Of a DNA stretch of 64,000 bases, positions 51,389 to 60,249 are shown piece by piece (position 1 is the first letter of the stretch; each line of letters begins with the position of its first letter). Made by a program: the position numbers and the translations under genes. The notes beneath the pieces are model-generated. The model ran no database searches. It worked only from the letters and a program-made list of their open reading frames with translations, and was not told the DNA's origin. This stretch comes from Streptomyces griseus subsp. griseus (GTDB taxonomy: Bacteria > Actinomycetota > Actinomycetes > Streptomycetales > Streptomycetaceae): NCBI RefSeq assembly GCF_000720255.1, contig NZ_JOJE01000026.1:1-64000 (forward strand), given 5' to 3'.

Positions 51389-51963
51389 CCCTCCGTGGCA
51401 GCCGTGCCGGTGCCGAGGAGCACCGCCATGGCCTCCCGGACGATCTGCGGATAGCGCTCCGCCTCCGGGTCCACGAGCCAGAGCTGGTGGACGCCTTCGA
51501 TCAGCGCCAGCACGGCGGCCGCGGCGGTCGGCGCGCTCAGCCCGCTGGGCACGCGCTCCCCGTACCGTTCGATCAGGCTCGCGACCAGGTGGTCCTGCAC
51601 GGAGCGGCACCGCTTCCGGACGAAGCCGGCCGCGGGTTCCTGGCCTGTGACCGCCTCGGCCAGCACCACGCTGTACACGGTGGCGAGCGACGGACGGCTC
51701 TGTTCGAAGGCGACGGTCTCGGCGAAGTCACCGGCCCAGTCCTCGCCGACCCGCCGTCCCGCCAGGTTCTCCCGGGCGAGCTCCTCACGGAAACTGAGGA
51801 TCTCCAGCAGTAACCGCTTCTTGCTGGGGAAGTAGTGCAGGACGCCCTGCCGGGTGAGGCCGGCCCGATCGGCCACCGCGTCGATCGAGGTGCCCTTGAA
51901 GCCGTGGGCGGCCATGACCTCCAGCGCGGCCTCCAGAATCTGCTCACGCCGGTCAGACACCAT
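51364..51963 (-). CDS. TetR-family transcriptional regulator
   Basis: 199 aa. HTH: REQILEAALEVMAAHGFKGTSIDAVADRAGLTRQGVLHYFPSKKRLLLEIL, followed by a helical ligand domain with FEQSRPSLATVYSVVLAEAVTG. ATG 51963. No GAGAAT palindrome is present in its upstream 88 bp, so it is less likely than the 29995 protein to be the regulator of that motif. It may control the dehydrogenase/DoxX section or something unrelated. It is convergent with the 3-hydroxyisobutyrate dehydrogenase gene. Confidence 0.9.
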   Translation of the reverse strand: MVSDRREQILEAALEVMAAHGFKGTSIDAVADRAGLTRQGVLHYFPSKKRLLLEILSFREELARENLAGRRVGEDWAGDFAETVAFEQSRPSLATVYSVVLAEAVTGQEPAAGFVRKRCRSVQDHLVASLIERYGERVPSGLSAPTAAAAVLALIEGVHQLWLVDPEAERYPQIVREAMAVLLGTGTAATEGQSPATKG

Positions 51964-52051
51964 GTCCTGCCCCTTCCTGCGGTGGAGAGGTGCTCGCACA
52001 CAGTACGCACTGGCGCGGCCCGGGGGCGAGAGTGCGTTCGCCTCCTCCCCC

Positions 52052-52882
52052 TCACCGTCCCATCGCGGCGAGAGCGGCCAGGGCCGCCCCCCGGAGTACC
52101 GCCCCCTCGCGCACGCCGGCCATGTCCGCGATCTCGGCGAAGAGGCGCACGTCCTTGGCGAGCAGGCTCCCCGCGTGGGAAGCGATGCGGTCCAGGCCGC
52201 CGCCGGCATCGGCGACCCGCTCCAGCGCGAAGCTGGCCGCGCTGCCGCGTGGCAGCACCCGGCTCAGCGCGGCTCGGTCGAGACCGAGGGTGACCCCCAG
52301 CCCGAGCATGTCCGCGGCGAGCCCCAGGTGGGCCGTGAACAGCAGGTTGTTGAGGATCTTCGCCAACTGGCCAGAGCCGGTCGGGCCGAGGTGGACGACG
52401 GGGTCGCCGTAGGTGGCGAACACCGGACGGCAGTAGGCGAAGTCCTGGGAGTCCCCGCCCGCCATGACGACCAGGGAGCCCTGGTCGGCCGCCCGGCCGC
52501 CACCGCTGACCGGCGCGTCCATGAGAAAGACACCGCACGTGCGGGCCGACGCCTCCAGGCGACGGCAGGTGTCGGGGTGCACCGTGGAATGGACGGCGAT
52601 CACGCCGCCCCGGCGCAGTCCGGCGAGAACCCCGTCCGGTCCGGTGACCACCTGCTCGACATCGGCGTCATCGACGACGCACAGGCACACCAGGTCGCTG
52701 ACGGTGGCCAGTTCGGCGGGTGACGCGGCCGTCTTGGCACCGCTGCCCGCGAACGGCATCAGCGTGGCGGGTCTGCGGGCCCACAGGGTCGTCTCGTGTC
52801 AGGCGGCGATGATGCGGCGTGCCATGGGCGCGCCCTGACTGCCCAGTCCGATGAATCCCACGCGCAGCGGAGGTCTGCTCAC
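52052..52882 (-). pseudogene. 3-hydroxyisobutyrate dehydrogenase paralogue with in-frame TGA
   Basis: From GTG 52882 the frame reads LRVGFIGLGSQGAPMARRIIAA, then TGA at 52801-52799, then HETTLWARRPATLMPFAGSG in the same frame and on to 52052. The family usually has AAGH at this point, so a single GGA-to-TGA change explains the break. The rest is intact (DAPVSGGGRAADQG, GQLAKILNNLLFTAH). The start overlaps the DoxX stop by GTGA. It is the last gene of the operon that starts at 62440. Confidence 0.85.
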
Positions 52883-53379
52883 GCAGTCCTCCGGGGGCGC
52901 CAGAACGCAGCGAGCAGTCCGGCGGTCGCCGCCACGCCGAGTCCCAGCACGACACCGGCGCCCGCCCACCCCATGACCGCGATGCCGGCGGCCGTGTCCA
53001 CCGCGTACTCCCCCGGACCCCAGGCGCCGAGCGCGAGGGAGAGCACGGCCAGGACGAGGACGTACTCCCAGCCTTCCTTGAAGACGAAGAACCCGTGCGG
53101 CCGGTGGGCGAGCAGCCCGGCGACCAGCATGACCGACAGCACCGCCGCGCAGGCCAGCGGCGTGAGCAGTCCGAGCACCAGGAGGGCGCCCGCGCCGATC
53201 TCGGTGACCACACTGAGCCACGCCTGCAGGCGCGGCCGGGTCAGCCCCAGGCCGGCGAACCAGCGCGCGGTGCCGGTGATGCCGCCCCCGCCCCGCCAGT
53301 GGTTCCAGCCGTGCGCCACCATGACCGCGCCCAGCACGAGCCGGACCACCAGCAGCGCGGCGTCGAAGGCCTCACCCAT
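52879..53379 (-). CDS. DoxX-family membrane protein
   Basis: 166 aa with four membrane helices: ALLVVRLVLGAVMVAHGWNHW, VTEIGAGALLVLGLLTPLA, AVLSVMLVAGLLAH and the last pair around AAGIAVMGWAGAGVVLGLGVAA. FAGLGL and HPHG-type loops (AHRPHGFF) are family hallmarks. DoxX proteins are quinone- or redox-linked membrane proteins of uncertain biochemistry. It overlaps both neighbours (8 and 4 bp) in the long catabolic operon. Confidence 0.88.
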   Translation of the reverse strand: MGEAFDAALLVVRLVLGAVMVAHGWNHWRGGGGITGTARWFAGLGLTRPRLQAWLSVVTEIGAGALLVLGLLTPLACAAVLSVMLVAGLLAHRPHGFFVFKEGWEYVLVLAVLSLALGAWGPGEYAVDTAAGIAVMGWAGAGVVLGLGVAATAGLLAAFWRPRRTA

Positions 53380-54286
53380 CGCGCCGTCCCCGTTCCGCGG
53401 GTAGCGCGGGCACGCCGAGCGCGCACTCCTCGACGAAGGCCAGGACGTGCAGGTGGTATGCGAGGGCGGTTCGCCCGACGCTGGTGTTGTGGCCCGCCCC
53501 CGCCTGTTCGTGGAGCACCACGCGAGGTGAGCCGGTGAACAGCGAGGCGAGGTCCGACAGGCCCTCCGGCCCGTTGATCCACACCTGCTCGTGTTCGGCG
53601 AGGGTGATGTGGACCGGCACCGCGACACGCGCCGCCAGCCGGATCAGGTCCTCTTGCCAGCCCTCCCGGTGTCCCTCGTAGGCGGGCGAGGCCGCGCCGA
53701 TGCGCTGTCCGCCGTGTACATCGGGCGGATAGGCCTGCGGCGGGTACCACAGCGCCTGGCGCAGGCTGGGCCGGGTGCGGGTCGGGTCGCTCCGCCACTC
53801 CTCCATCGCCCGCACGGCCCGGGGGTGGTGCACCCGGCCCATGCCGGCCAGCTCCACGCCGAGCAGTTCCCCGGCCCGCGGGTCGCTTGCCATGCGCAGC
53901 GCGAGTTCGGAGCCCGCCGAGTGCGCCCACAGGAACACGCCCACACCGCGTTCACGGTCCTTCAGCAGCGCCTCGACGGCCTCGTACGCGAAGTCGGTGC
54001 GCTGGCCGGGTGTGCGCAGGTGGTCCTCGTGCCCGGCGGAACTGCCGTAACCGGGGCGGTCCGGGGCGAGGACGGTGAAGCCGGCCGCGGCGGCGGTGCG
54101 CAGCAGGGAGAGCCTCGGGTGCCCGGGGTGGTCGAAGTAGGCCGAGGTGGTGGCGCCGCCGTGCAGGGCCACGATCACGGCCTGCGGTCGCGGCACCTCG
54201 GCCACCAGTGCGGAGGCGGGGACGCCGTGCACATCGACGACCTGCCGGCGTACGGCGGTGGTGAGTTCGGGTTCGAGTGAGGTCAT
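53372..54286 (-). CDS. Alpha/beta hydrolase
   Basis: 304 aa. Oxyanion HG is in VIVALHGGATTSAYFD; the nucleophile elbow is FLWAHSAGSELALRMA; an acid in ITLAEHEQVW and the catalytic His in EQAGAGHNTSVGRTALAYH complete the triad. No signal peptide, so cytoplasmic. It could be a C-C (meta-cleavage product) hydrolase or an esterase or lactonase of the pathway. ATG at 54286, 17 bp after the DUF35-thiolase gene. Confidence 0.88.
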   Translation of the reverse strand: MTSLEPELTTAVRRQVVDVHGVPASALVAEVPRPQAVIVALHGGATTSAYFDHPGHPRLSLLRTAAAAGFTVLAPDRPGYGSSAGHEDHLRTPGQRTDFAYEAVEALLKDRERGVGVFLWAHSAGSELALRMASDPRAGELLGVELAGMGRVHHPRAVRAMEEWRSDPTRTRPSLRQALWYPPQAYPPDVHGGQRIGAASPAYEGHREGWQEDLIRLAARVAVPVHITLAEHEQVWINGPEGLSDLASLFTGSPRVVLHEQAGAGHNTSVGRTALAYHLHVLAFVEECALGVPALPAERGRRDG

Positions 54287-54302
54287 GCCACGGTCCTGGA
54301 AG

Positions 54303-55958
54303 TCATGCGTCCGTCCTGAGCAGGAGTACGCCGCTGGGGGTGAGCCCGCCGCTGGAGACCACCGCGGTGCGCGCGCCCGCGACCTGCCGCTGCCCCGCCT
54401 GGCCGCGCAGCTGGAGCACGGCCTCGTGGAGCAGGCCCATGCCGTGGGTGCGGCCGTGGGAGAGCTGACCGCCGTGCGGGTTCAAGGGAAGCGGGCCGTC
54501 CGGGGCGATGTTCTTGCCTCCGTCCAGGAAGTCGCGGGCCTCGCCGATGCCGCAGAAGCCGAGAGCCTCGATCCAGGACAGGCAGTTGAAGGTGAAGCCG
54601 TCGTAGAGCAGTGCCAGGTCCACGTCGGCGGGACGCAGGTCCGTGCGCGTCCACAGGTGGGCTGCCTGGCCGAGCACCTGGGGTTCGTGCGTGAGGGTGG
54701 ACTGGTCCCATTCGGGGCGTTCGACGATCTGCGTGCCGACGGCCTCGACGCGCACCGGTGGCCCGGGGAGGTCGGAGGCGGTCTCGGCGGCGGAGACGAC
54801 GACGGCGACGGAGGCGTCGCAGGGGACGTCGCAGTCGTAGAGGCCGAAGGGGGTGGTGACGGTGCGCGCGGTGAGGTAGTCGTCCATGGTGAGCGGGTCG
54901 CGGTAGATCGCGTCCGGGTGGCGGGCCGCGTTGGCGCGCTGGTTGAGGGCGATCCAGCCGAGGGTCTCCCGAGTGGTGCCGTAGCGGTGCATGTGCCGCT
55001 GGGCGTTCATGGCGAGCATGACGGCGGGCGAGACGGCGCCGAAGGGCTTGAACCAGCCTTCCGCGTCCGCCCGTCGGGGCACGGAGATCCTGCCTTGCCG
55101 GGCGAGTGCGCCGTACGTCGCCTCCCACACCGTGCGGAAGCACAGCACGTGCCGGGCCAGGCCGCCCGCGACCGCGAGCATCGCGGCGATCACCGAACCG
55201 CCCGGGCCGGGGGTCTCCCCCGCGCCGTTGTGCCACACCGGGCGGATCCCGAGCGCGGACTCCAGCGCGGTCACACCGCCCTCGGCGAAGCCGCCGTAGG
55301 CGCCGCCGCCGGGGTAGGTGCACAGACCGTCGATGTCGTCGAGGGTGAGACCCGCGTCGGCGACGGCCTTCTCGCAGGCCTCGACGGTGAGGTCGAGGGG
55401 CGGGACCATCAGACGGCGGCCGATGCGTGAGGCGCCGGTGCCGCTGATGACCGCGCGGTCCTCGAACCGGACTCCGGTCAGCGCCGGGCGCAGATGCGTG
55501 GTGACCGGGGGGTCCTCGGGCAGAGGTGCGGGCGGGGGCTGCTCGGCGCACGGCCGGAACAGGGGGAGCCATGCCTCGCCGGCCTGCTCGAACACCACCT
55601 CCATGCGCATGCCGATCCGCAGATCCTCCGGCGCGCAGCCGACGACGTTGGTGGTCAGCCTGACGCGCGGGTCCTCCTCGATCGCCACCTGGGCGACGAC
55701 GAACGGGGAGGGCAGGCCGGGAAACGGGAAACGGTGGTTGACGGTGAAGCCGATCAGGGTGGCGAAGCCCGAGGCTTCCCCGACCTCGGTCTCGTGTCCC
55801 CGGCAGTGGCGGCAGACGGGCTGCGGCGGGTGGATCAGTGCCCGGCACGCGGTGCAGGTCTGGAAGCGGAGCCGTCCGTCCCGGCCGGAGGTCCAGAAGA
55901 ACTCGGTCTCCTGGCGGATCTCCGGCTGTGGACGGACAGCGTCCCCGTCCCCGCTCAA
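54303..55958 (-). CDS. DUF35 (OB-fold/Zn ribbon) fused to SCP2-type thiolase, probable retro-aldolase
   Basis: 551 aa. Residues about 20-150 are the DUF35 domain with a zinc ribbon CTACRALIHPPQPVCRHC and an OB fold. Residues about 165-551 are a thiolase-like lipid-transfer protein (AVISGTGASRIGRRL; GPGGSVIAAMLAVAGG; LLYDGFTFNCLSWIEALGFCG; NPHGGQLSHGRTHGMG). In steroid side-chain degradation the same two modules are separate proteins (ChsH2 and Ltp2) that perform retro-aldol cleavage. Here they are one chain, predicting C-C cleavage of a 3-hydroxyacyl-CoA. TTG start with a TTGA overlap with the P450 gene. Confidence 0.85.
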   Translation of the reverse strand: MSGDGDAVRPQPEIRQETEFFWTSGRDGRLRFQTCTACRALIHPPQPVCRHCRGHETEVGEASGFATLIGFTVNHRFPFPGLPSPFVVAQVAIEEDPRVRLTTNVVGCAPEDLRIGMRMEVVFEQAGEAWLPLFRPCAEQPPPAPLPEDPPVTTHLRPALTGVRFEDRAVISGTGASRIGRRLMVPPLDLTVEACEKAVADAGLTLDDIDGLCTYPGGGAYGGFAEGGVTALESALGIRPVWHNGAGETPGPGGSVIAAMLAVAGGLARHVLCFRTVWEATYGALARQGRISVPRRADAEGWFKPFGAVSPAVMLAMNAQRHMHRYGTTRETLGWIALNQRANAARHPDAIYRDPLTMDDYLTARTVTTPFGLYDCDVPCDASVAVVVSAAETASDLPGPPVRVEAVGTQIVERPEWDQSTLTHEPQVLGQAAHLWTRTDLRPADVDLALLYDGFTFNCLSWIEALGFCGIGEARDFLDGGKNIAPDGPLPLNPHGGQLSHGRTHGMGLLHEAVLQLRGQAGQRQVAGARTAVVSSGGLTPSGVLLLRTDA

Positions 55959-57322
55959 CGGATCTTCGCCTCCGCCTTGCGGACCGTGACCGGCTCCGCC
56001 AGTCCTTGCTCGTCACAGGCCTGTTGAAGGTTCTCCAGGGTTTCCGCCAGTCCGGATCCGAGGCGGTTGCCCGGCGTGAAGGTCGCCGGGAGGTGGCGCA
56101 TGCCCTGGATGACGCCGATGGTCTCGTAGTGGACCGTGCCCTCGGGGTCGCACACGAAGTCGGGCATCCGGTCGAGGACCTGGAGGAGCATCCGTTTGAA
56201 GACGGTCCGCGCGACGTTGGAGCCGATGCAGCGGTGGATGCCCAGGCCGAAGGCGGTGTGGCGGTTGCCGCCTCGGGCCAGGTCGACCTGGTCGGGGTCG
56301 GTGAAGACCCGCGGGTCGCGGTTGGCCATCGCCCAGGACAGCCACAGCCGGTCGCCCTCCTTGAGCTCGGCGCCCGCGATCTCGCAGTCCTCGGCGACGG
56401 TGCGGCCGTCGCCGGGCGCGGGGGTGAAGTAGCGCAGGAACTCCTCCGTAGCGGTGTCCAGCAGGGTGTCGCGCTCCCGGCTCAGCCGGGTCCGCTCGCC
56501 GGGGTGCTGGGACAGCCACTCCAGGGAGTGGGCGGTGAGCGCGGTGGTGGTGTCGAAGCCGCCGCCGATGAGCAGGGCGAGGGCTCCGATCAGGTCCTCC
56601 TCGGGCGGTGCCTTGCCGTCGATCTGCAGACAGGCGAGTGCGTCGGCGAGGCCCGGCCGTGGGTGGGCGCGGACCTCCTGGAGCGTGGCGGCGATGTCCC
56701 GGATCATCGTCATGTGCCCCTCCACCACCCGTGCCATCTCCGGCGAGTCGGGCGGGGTGTAGACGCCTGCGTGGGCGGGTTCGTTGTACAGCTCCCACTT
56801 CTTCAGCGGGATGCCCATCATGGCGAGCGTGAAGACGGCCGGGACGATGTTGGCGAGGTCGTCGACGAAGTCGATCCGGCCCGTCTCGATCTTCTCGTCG
56901 ATGCAGGCGCGGGCCACGTCGTCGATGAACGGGATCCACCGCTGGACGGCCGCCGGGGACAGGTAGGGGTTGAGGGCGGTGCGGTAGGCGCGCTGTTCGG
57001 GCGGGTCCATCTCCAGGAAACCGCCGCGCAGGCCCCGGCCGCGGGGCGGGGCCGGGATGCTGATCCCGCGGTAGCCGCGGCGCTCGCCGTGCACGTCGTG
57101 GTCGTTGGACAGCTTCTCACCGGCCCGGGCGAAGGCGAGCAGCTCACGGTTGCCGGCGGCCACCCAGTGGCCGTCGTAGGTGTCGGTCCAGGCGAGCGGG
57201 CAGCCCGAGTGGAACGCCCGGGTCTGCTCCTCGAACTGGTCGCGGTACTCCGGTGCGTGCCGGTCGAAGTGGACGCGGGGCTGTTTGCGGGCCTCGTCGC
57301 CGGTGGTGTCCGGTGCGGTCAT
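55955..57322 (-). CDS. Cytochrome P450
   Basis: 455 aa soluble P450. I-helix oxygen-binding motif GGGFDTTTALTAHSLEW, ExxR in ATEEFLRYF, haem loop FGLGIHRCIGSNVARTVF with the axial Cys. The long N-terminus (HFDRHAPEYRDQFEEQ) and GFLEMDPPEQRAYR resemble P450s of terpene or steroid catabolism in actinobacteria. The ferredoxin gene directly upstream supplies electrons; no dedicated ferredoxin reductase gene is present. It is expected to hydroxylate an unactivated carbon early in the pathway. Confidence 0.93.
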   Translation of the reverse strand: MTAPDTTGDEARKQPRVHFDRHAPEYRDQFEEQTRAFHSGCPLAWTDTYDGHWVAAGNRELLAFARAGEKLSNDHDVHGERRGYRGISIPAPPRGRGLRGGFLEMDPPEQRAYRTALNPYLSPAAVQRWIPFIDDVARACIDEKIETGRIDFVDDLANIVPAVFTLAMMGIPLKKWELYNEPAHAGVYTPPDSPEMARVVEGHMTMIRDIAATLQEVRAHPRPGLADALACLQIDGKAPPEEDLIGALALLIGGGFDTTTALTAHSLEWLSQHPGERTRLSRERDTLLDTATEEFLRYFTPAPGDGRTVAEDCEIAGAELKEGDRLWLSWAMANRDPRVFTDPDQVDLARGGNRHTAFGLGIHRCIGSNVARTVFKRMLLQVLDRMPDFVCDPEGTVHYETIGVIQGMRHLPATFTPGNRLGSGLAETLENLQQACDEQGLAEPVTVRKAEAKIR

Positions 57323-57356
57323 GGGCTGTGCTTCCTCTCGGTCCGCCGGGTACGGC

Positions 57357-57557
57357 TCAGAACACGCCGATCGCGCGTTCGGGGCAGGAGCGGACGGCCT
57401 CGACCACGGCGTCCTCCTGGTCTCCGGGGACGTCCTCGGCGACCGGCGAGGAGTGTCCGTCGATCTCGCTGAGTTCGAAGACCTTGGGGGCGCGCATGGC
57501 GCACAGTGTGTGCCCCTGGCAGCGCTCGGGGTCGACGCGTACCTTCACGTCACTCAC
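57357..57557 (-). CDS. 3Fe-4S ferredoxin, P450 partner
   Basis: 66 aa. KVRVDPERCQGHTLCAMRAP has the CX5C motif, and RSCPERAIGVF gives the last Cys, as in single-cluster 3Fe-4S ferredoxins. The missing third-position Cys is the usual sign of a 3Fe cluster. It ends 34 bp before the P450 start and follows the binding-protein gene by 12 bp. Confidence 0.93.
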   Translation of the reverse strand: MSDVKVRVDPERCQGHTLCAMRAPKVFELSEIDGHSSPVAEDVPGDQEDAVVEAVRSCPERAIGVF

Positions 57558-57569
57558 CTCCGGTTCATG

Positions 57570-58943
57570 TCAGGTCAGGTCGGCCAGGGACTTGCCGACG
57601 TCGGCGAGGGTGGCCGGTTTGCCGTAGTCGCCCTTGTACTTGTAGGTGGGGGCGTCACAGCGGTAGGCGCCGTGGTCGGGTTGGAAGTCGGCCGCCTGCC
57701 AGCCCTTGGCGGTCGCCTCGACGATGACGTAGCACTTGGGCGGCTCCTTCGAGGTGAGGTCGAAGGGGGCCTGCAGGCCACCGGCGGTGAAGGCGGTGTT
57801 CTTCATCGCGTTCTCGTACAGGCACTTGCGGGTGAGCTCGGCGCAGTCGCGGGCGGCGGTGGCGAACAGCAGCCAGGCGGAGAAGGCGCGCAGGGCCGGG
57901 TAGGTGACCTGCTTGCCGGGGGCGTACTTCTCGAACAGGTCGATCACCTGCTGGACGGCCGGGTTGTCCCCGGCGCTCTCCAGCGGGGCGGTGGCGAAGA
58001 GTTCGGCGTAGTTGTGCTGCTTGCCCAGGGCGGCGCCGGCCAGTTGCGGGAAGGCGGGGCCGTATGCGTTGCTGTTGGCGTCGATCCAGTCGGGGGTGTA
58101 CCCGATGCCGGTGAGGGCCTGCTCCAGTTTGGCCAGGCTCGCGAAGTCGCCCAGGAAGACCAGCCCCTTGACGCCGTCCTTCTTGATCGACTGGGCGTAG
58201 GGCGTCCAGTCGGAGACTCCGGCCGCCGGGTACAGGTCGCTGTAGGAGACCGTGCCGCCGAGACCGGCGACGGCTTCCTTGAACTGGGCGGCCATGACCT
58301 TGGTGACGGGGGCGTCGCCCGCGATGACACCGACCTTGCTTGCCGAGTCCGGGTACTTGTCCTTCAGCAGCCAGGAGTAGTAGCCGGCGTACTGGAAGTA
58401 CCCGGCGGTGGGTCCGGAGGCGAGGACCTGGAGGTCGGAGCCGATGGCGCCGATCTGGCTGGACTGGGCGGGGAAGTTGGGCAGCAGGCACTTCAGCCGG
58501 TCCTTGACACCGAGGCTGTCCAGTGCCGAGCCGCCGCCCACGAGCGCGAAGTCCGCCTTGCAGGCCTCCAGCACCCGCTGGCGGACCTCCATCAGCTTCG
58601 CGTCGCGGGTGACGGGGACGAGGTCGCGGCCGTTGATGCCACCCGCGTCGTTGCACCAGGACGTGAACGCCTTCGCTGCGTCCACGAACTCGGACCGTTT
58701 GGTGAAGCCGATGTCGGACATGACGCCGACCTGGATCTTGTCGTCGGTGACGCCCTGGACGGAGGAGGACTTGGCGGTGCCGGGGCCGCACACGTCCTTG
58801 AGCGTGCCGAAGTCGGAGCTCTTCTGGGCGGCGGGACTCGACCGCTGTGCGGAGTCGGTGCCGGGGCCGTCACCCGACCGGGTGGAGCAGCCGGCCAGCA
58901 GCAGCGCGACCACGGTGGCCGCGCCGATCAGCATCCTGCGCAT
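57570..58943 (-). CDS. ABC transporter substrate-binding lipoprotein (LivK-like)
   Basis: 457 aa. Lipoprotein signal MLIGAATVVALLLAGC with lipobox LAGC. Two-lobe periplasmic-binding fold of the HAAT type (KIQVGVMSDIGFTKRSEFVD; SKVGVIAGDAPVTKVMAAQF; GVKGLVFLGDFASLAKLEQAL). Conserved Cys in CGPG and KCLLP. It is the missing binding component for the LivHM-LivG-LivF importer at 4287-7802. It is anchored outside the membrane and delivers the pathway substrate. A stem-loop precedes its start. Confidence 0.9.
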   Translation of the reverse strand: MRRMLIGAATVVALLLAGCSTRSGDGPGTDSAQRSSPAAQKSSDFGTLKDVCGPGTAKSSSVQGVTDDKIQVGVMSDIGFTKRSEFVDAAKAFTSWCNDAGGINGRDLVPVTRDAKLMEVRQRVLEACKADFALVGGGSALDSLGVKDRLKCLLPNFPAQSSQIGAIGSDLQVLASGPTAGYFQYAGYYSWLLKDKYPDSASKVGVIAGDAPVTKVMAAQFKEAVAGLGGTVSYSDLYPAAGVSDWTPYAQSIKKDGVKGLVFLGDFASLAKLEQALTGIGYTPDWIDANSNAYGPAFPQLAGAALGKQHNYAELFATAPLESAGDNPAVQQVIDLFEKYAPGKQVTYPALRAFSAWLLFATAARDCAELTRKCLYENAMKNTAFTAGGLQAPFDLTSKEPPKCYVIVEATAKGWQAADFQPDHGAYRCDAPTYKYKGDYGKPATLADVGKSLADLT

Positions 58944-58960
58944 GGTGCCTCCTCGGGGAG

Positions 58961-58980
58961 CTCGGACGCCGTCGTCCGAG
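58961..58980 (-). other. Intercistronic stem-loop before the binding-protein gene
   Basis: CTCGGACG ccgt CGTCCGAG is a perfect 8-4-8 hairpin in the 100-bp gap between the CoA-transferase and binding-protein genes, the only sizeable gap in this operon. It may act as a partial terminator or an mRNA processing and stability element to set binding-protein level. Confidence 0.5.
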
Positions 58981-59043
58981 GGAGGTGAGGGAGTGCGGGG
59001 GGGGTGGCGGGGGGTGGCGTGGGCCGGGCGCCCCGGCTGACGG

Positions 59044-60249
59044 TCAGGTGATCGCGCCGCTCGCCTTGAGGGCGAGGATGCGGTCCCAGTCGTAGCCGAG
59101 CTCGGCGAGGATCTCCTCGGTCTGGGCGGCGAACTCCGGGGCGGCTTGGAGGCGGGTGTCCTCGACGTCGAACTGGACGGGACTGGTGACCAGTTCGAGC
59201 TCGCCGGCCTGCCCGATGTAGCCGTTGGCGCGGACCTGCTGGTCGGCGGCGGCCTGGAGGGTGTCCTGGACGGGTGCCCAGGGTCCGTCGAGCGCGGCGA
59301 GGTCCTTGGACCACTCGGTCAGGGTGCGGCTCGCGATCACCTCGCGGAGGATCTTCACCGCGTCCTTCGTGTGTTCGGCGATGGCCTCGGCGGTGGCGAA
59401 GCGGGCGTCGTCGGCGAGTTCGGGCCGGCCGATGCAGCGGCACACGTCGGGCCAGAACTTGGCCGGCTGGAGCATGACGAAGGCGATGAACCGGTGGTCG
59501 GCGGTGCGGTAGAGCCCGGAGAGCGGGTTGGTGGGTGAGCCGTGGGCACTGGGCGTCACCCCCTCCCAGGGGCGGTCCAGGTGGACGGAGACGGCGATGG
59601 TGTGGCCGAGCGCCCACAGGCCGCTGCCGAGGAGGGAGACGTCCACGACGGGGGCCTCGCCGGTGCGCTCCCGGCGCAGCAGGGCGGCGGCGACGCCACC
59701 GGCGAGGTTGGTGCCGGAAACGGTGTCGCCGTAGGCGGGTCCGGGCGGGCTGATCATTCCGTCGCTGCCGGGCGGGGTGATGCTGGCGGCGGTGCCCGCG
59801 CGCGCCCAGAAGGCAGTCATGTCGTAGCCGCCCTTGTCCGCCTCGGGGCCGCGCGGGCCGAGGGCGGTGCCGCGGGCGTAGACGATGCGCGGGTTGACGG
59901 CGCGGATGTCGTCGACGTCGATGCCGAGGCGGGCGCGGGCGCCGGGCATGAGGCTGGTGAGGAAGACGTCGGAGTCCTTGACCAGTTCGTAGAGCACCTC
60001 GCGGCCCTCGGGCCGGGACATGTCCAGGCCCAGGGAGCGCTTGCCGCGGTTGGCGTGGGCGACGTTGGGGTTGGGGTCGCCCTCCACCCGGAACGAGCCG
60101 GTCTGGCGCAGTCCGCGCTGCGGGTCGCCGGTGACGGCGTGCTCGATCTTGACGACGTCGGCGCCCCAGTCGGCGAGCACGGCACCGGCCGAGGGCACGA
60201 AGCCGTACATGGCGACTTCGAGGACGCGGATGCCTTCGAGCGGCTTCAT
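59044..60249 (-). CDS. CaiB/BaiF family CoA-transferase (type III)
   Basis: 401 aa, full length. PLEGIRVLEVAMYGFVPSAGAVLADWGADVVKIEH opens the protein. NRGKRSLGLDMSRPEGREVLYELV is the CoA-binding block. The usual catalytic Asp region is less clear (GPAYGDTVSGTNLAGGVAAALL contains Asp). It is a second CoA-transferase besides 34860-35897. It overlaps the aldehyde dehydrogenase gene by ATGA and would load CoA on the acid made by that enzyme. Confidence 0.9.
   Translation of the reverse strand: MKPLEGIRVLEVAMYGFVPSAGAVLADWGADVVKIEHAVTGDPQRGLRQTGSFRVEGDPNPNVAHANRGKRSLGLDMSRPEGREVLYELVKDSDVFLTSLMPGARARLGIDVDDIRAVNPRIVYARGTALGPRGPEADKGGYDMTAFWARAGTAASITPPGSDGMISPPGPAYGDTVSGTNLAGGVAAALLRRERTGEAPVVDVSLLGSGLWALGHTIAVSVHLDRPWEGVTPSAHGSPTNPLSGLYRTADHRFIAFVMLQPAKFWPDVCRCIGRPELADDARFATAEAIAEHTKDAVKILREVIASRTLTEWSKDLAALDGPWAPVQDTLQAAADQQVRANGYIGQAGELELVTSPVQFDVEDTRLQAAPEFAAQTEEILAELGYDWDRILALKASGAIT

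Noticed and set aside
51364..51963. Second TetR as regulator of the GAGAAT sites
   Set aside because: No copy of the motif lies upstream of it or beside it, unlike the TetR at 29995.
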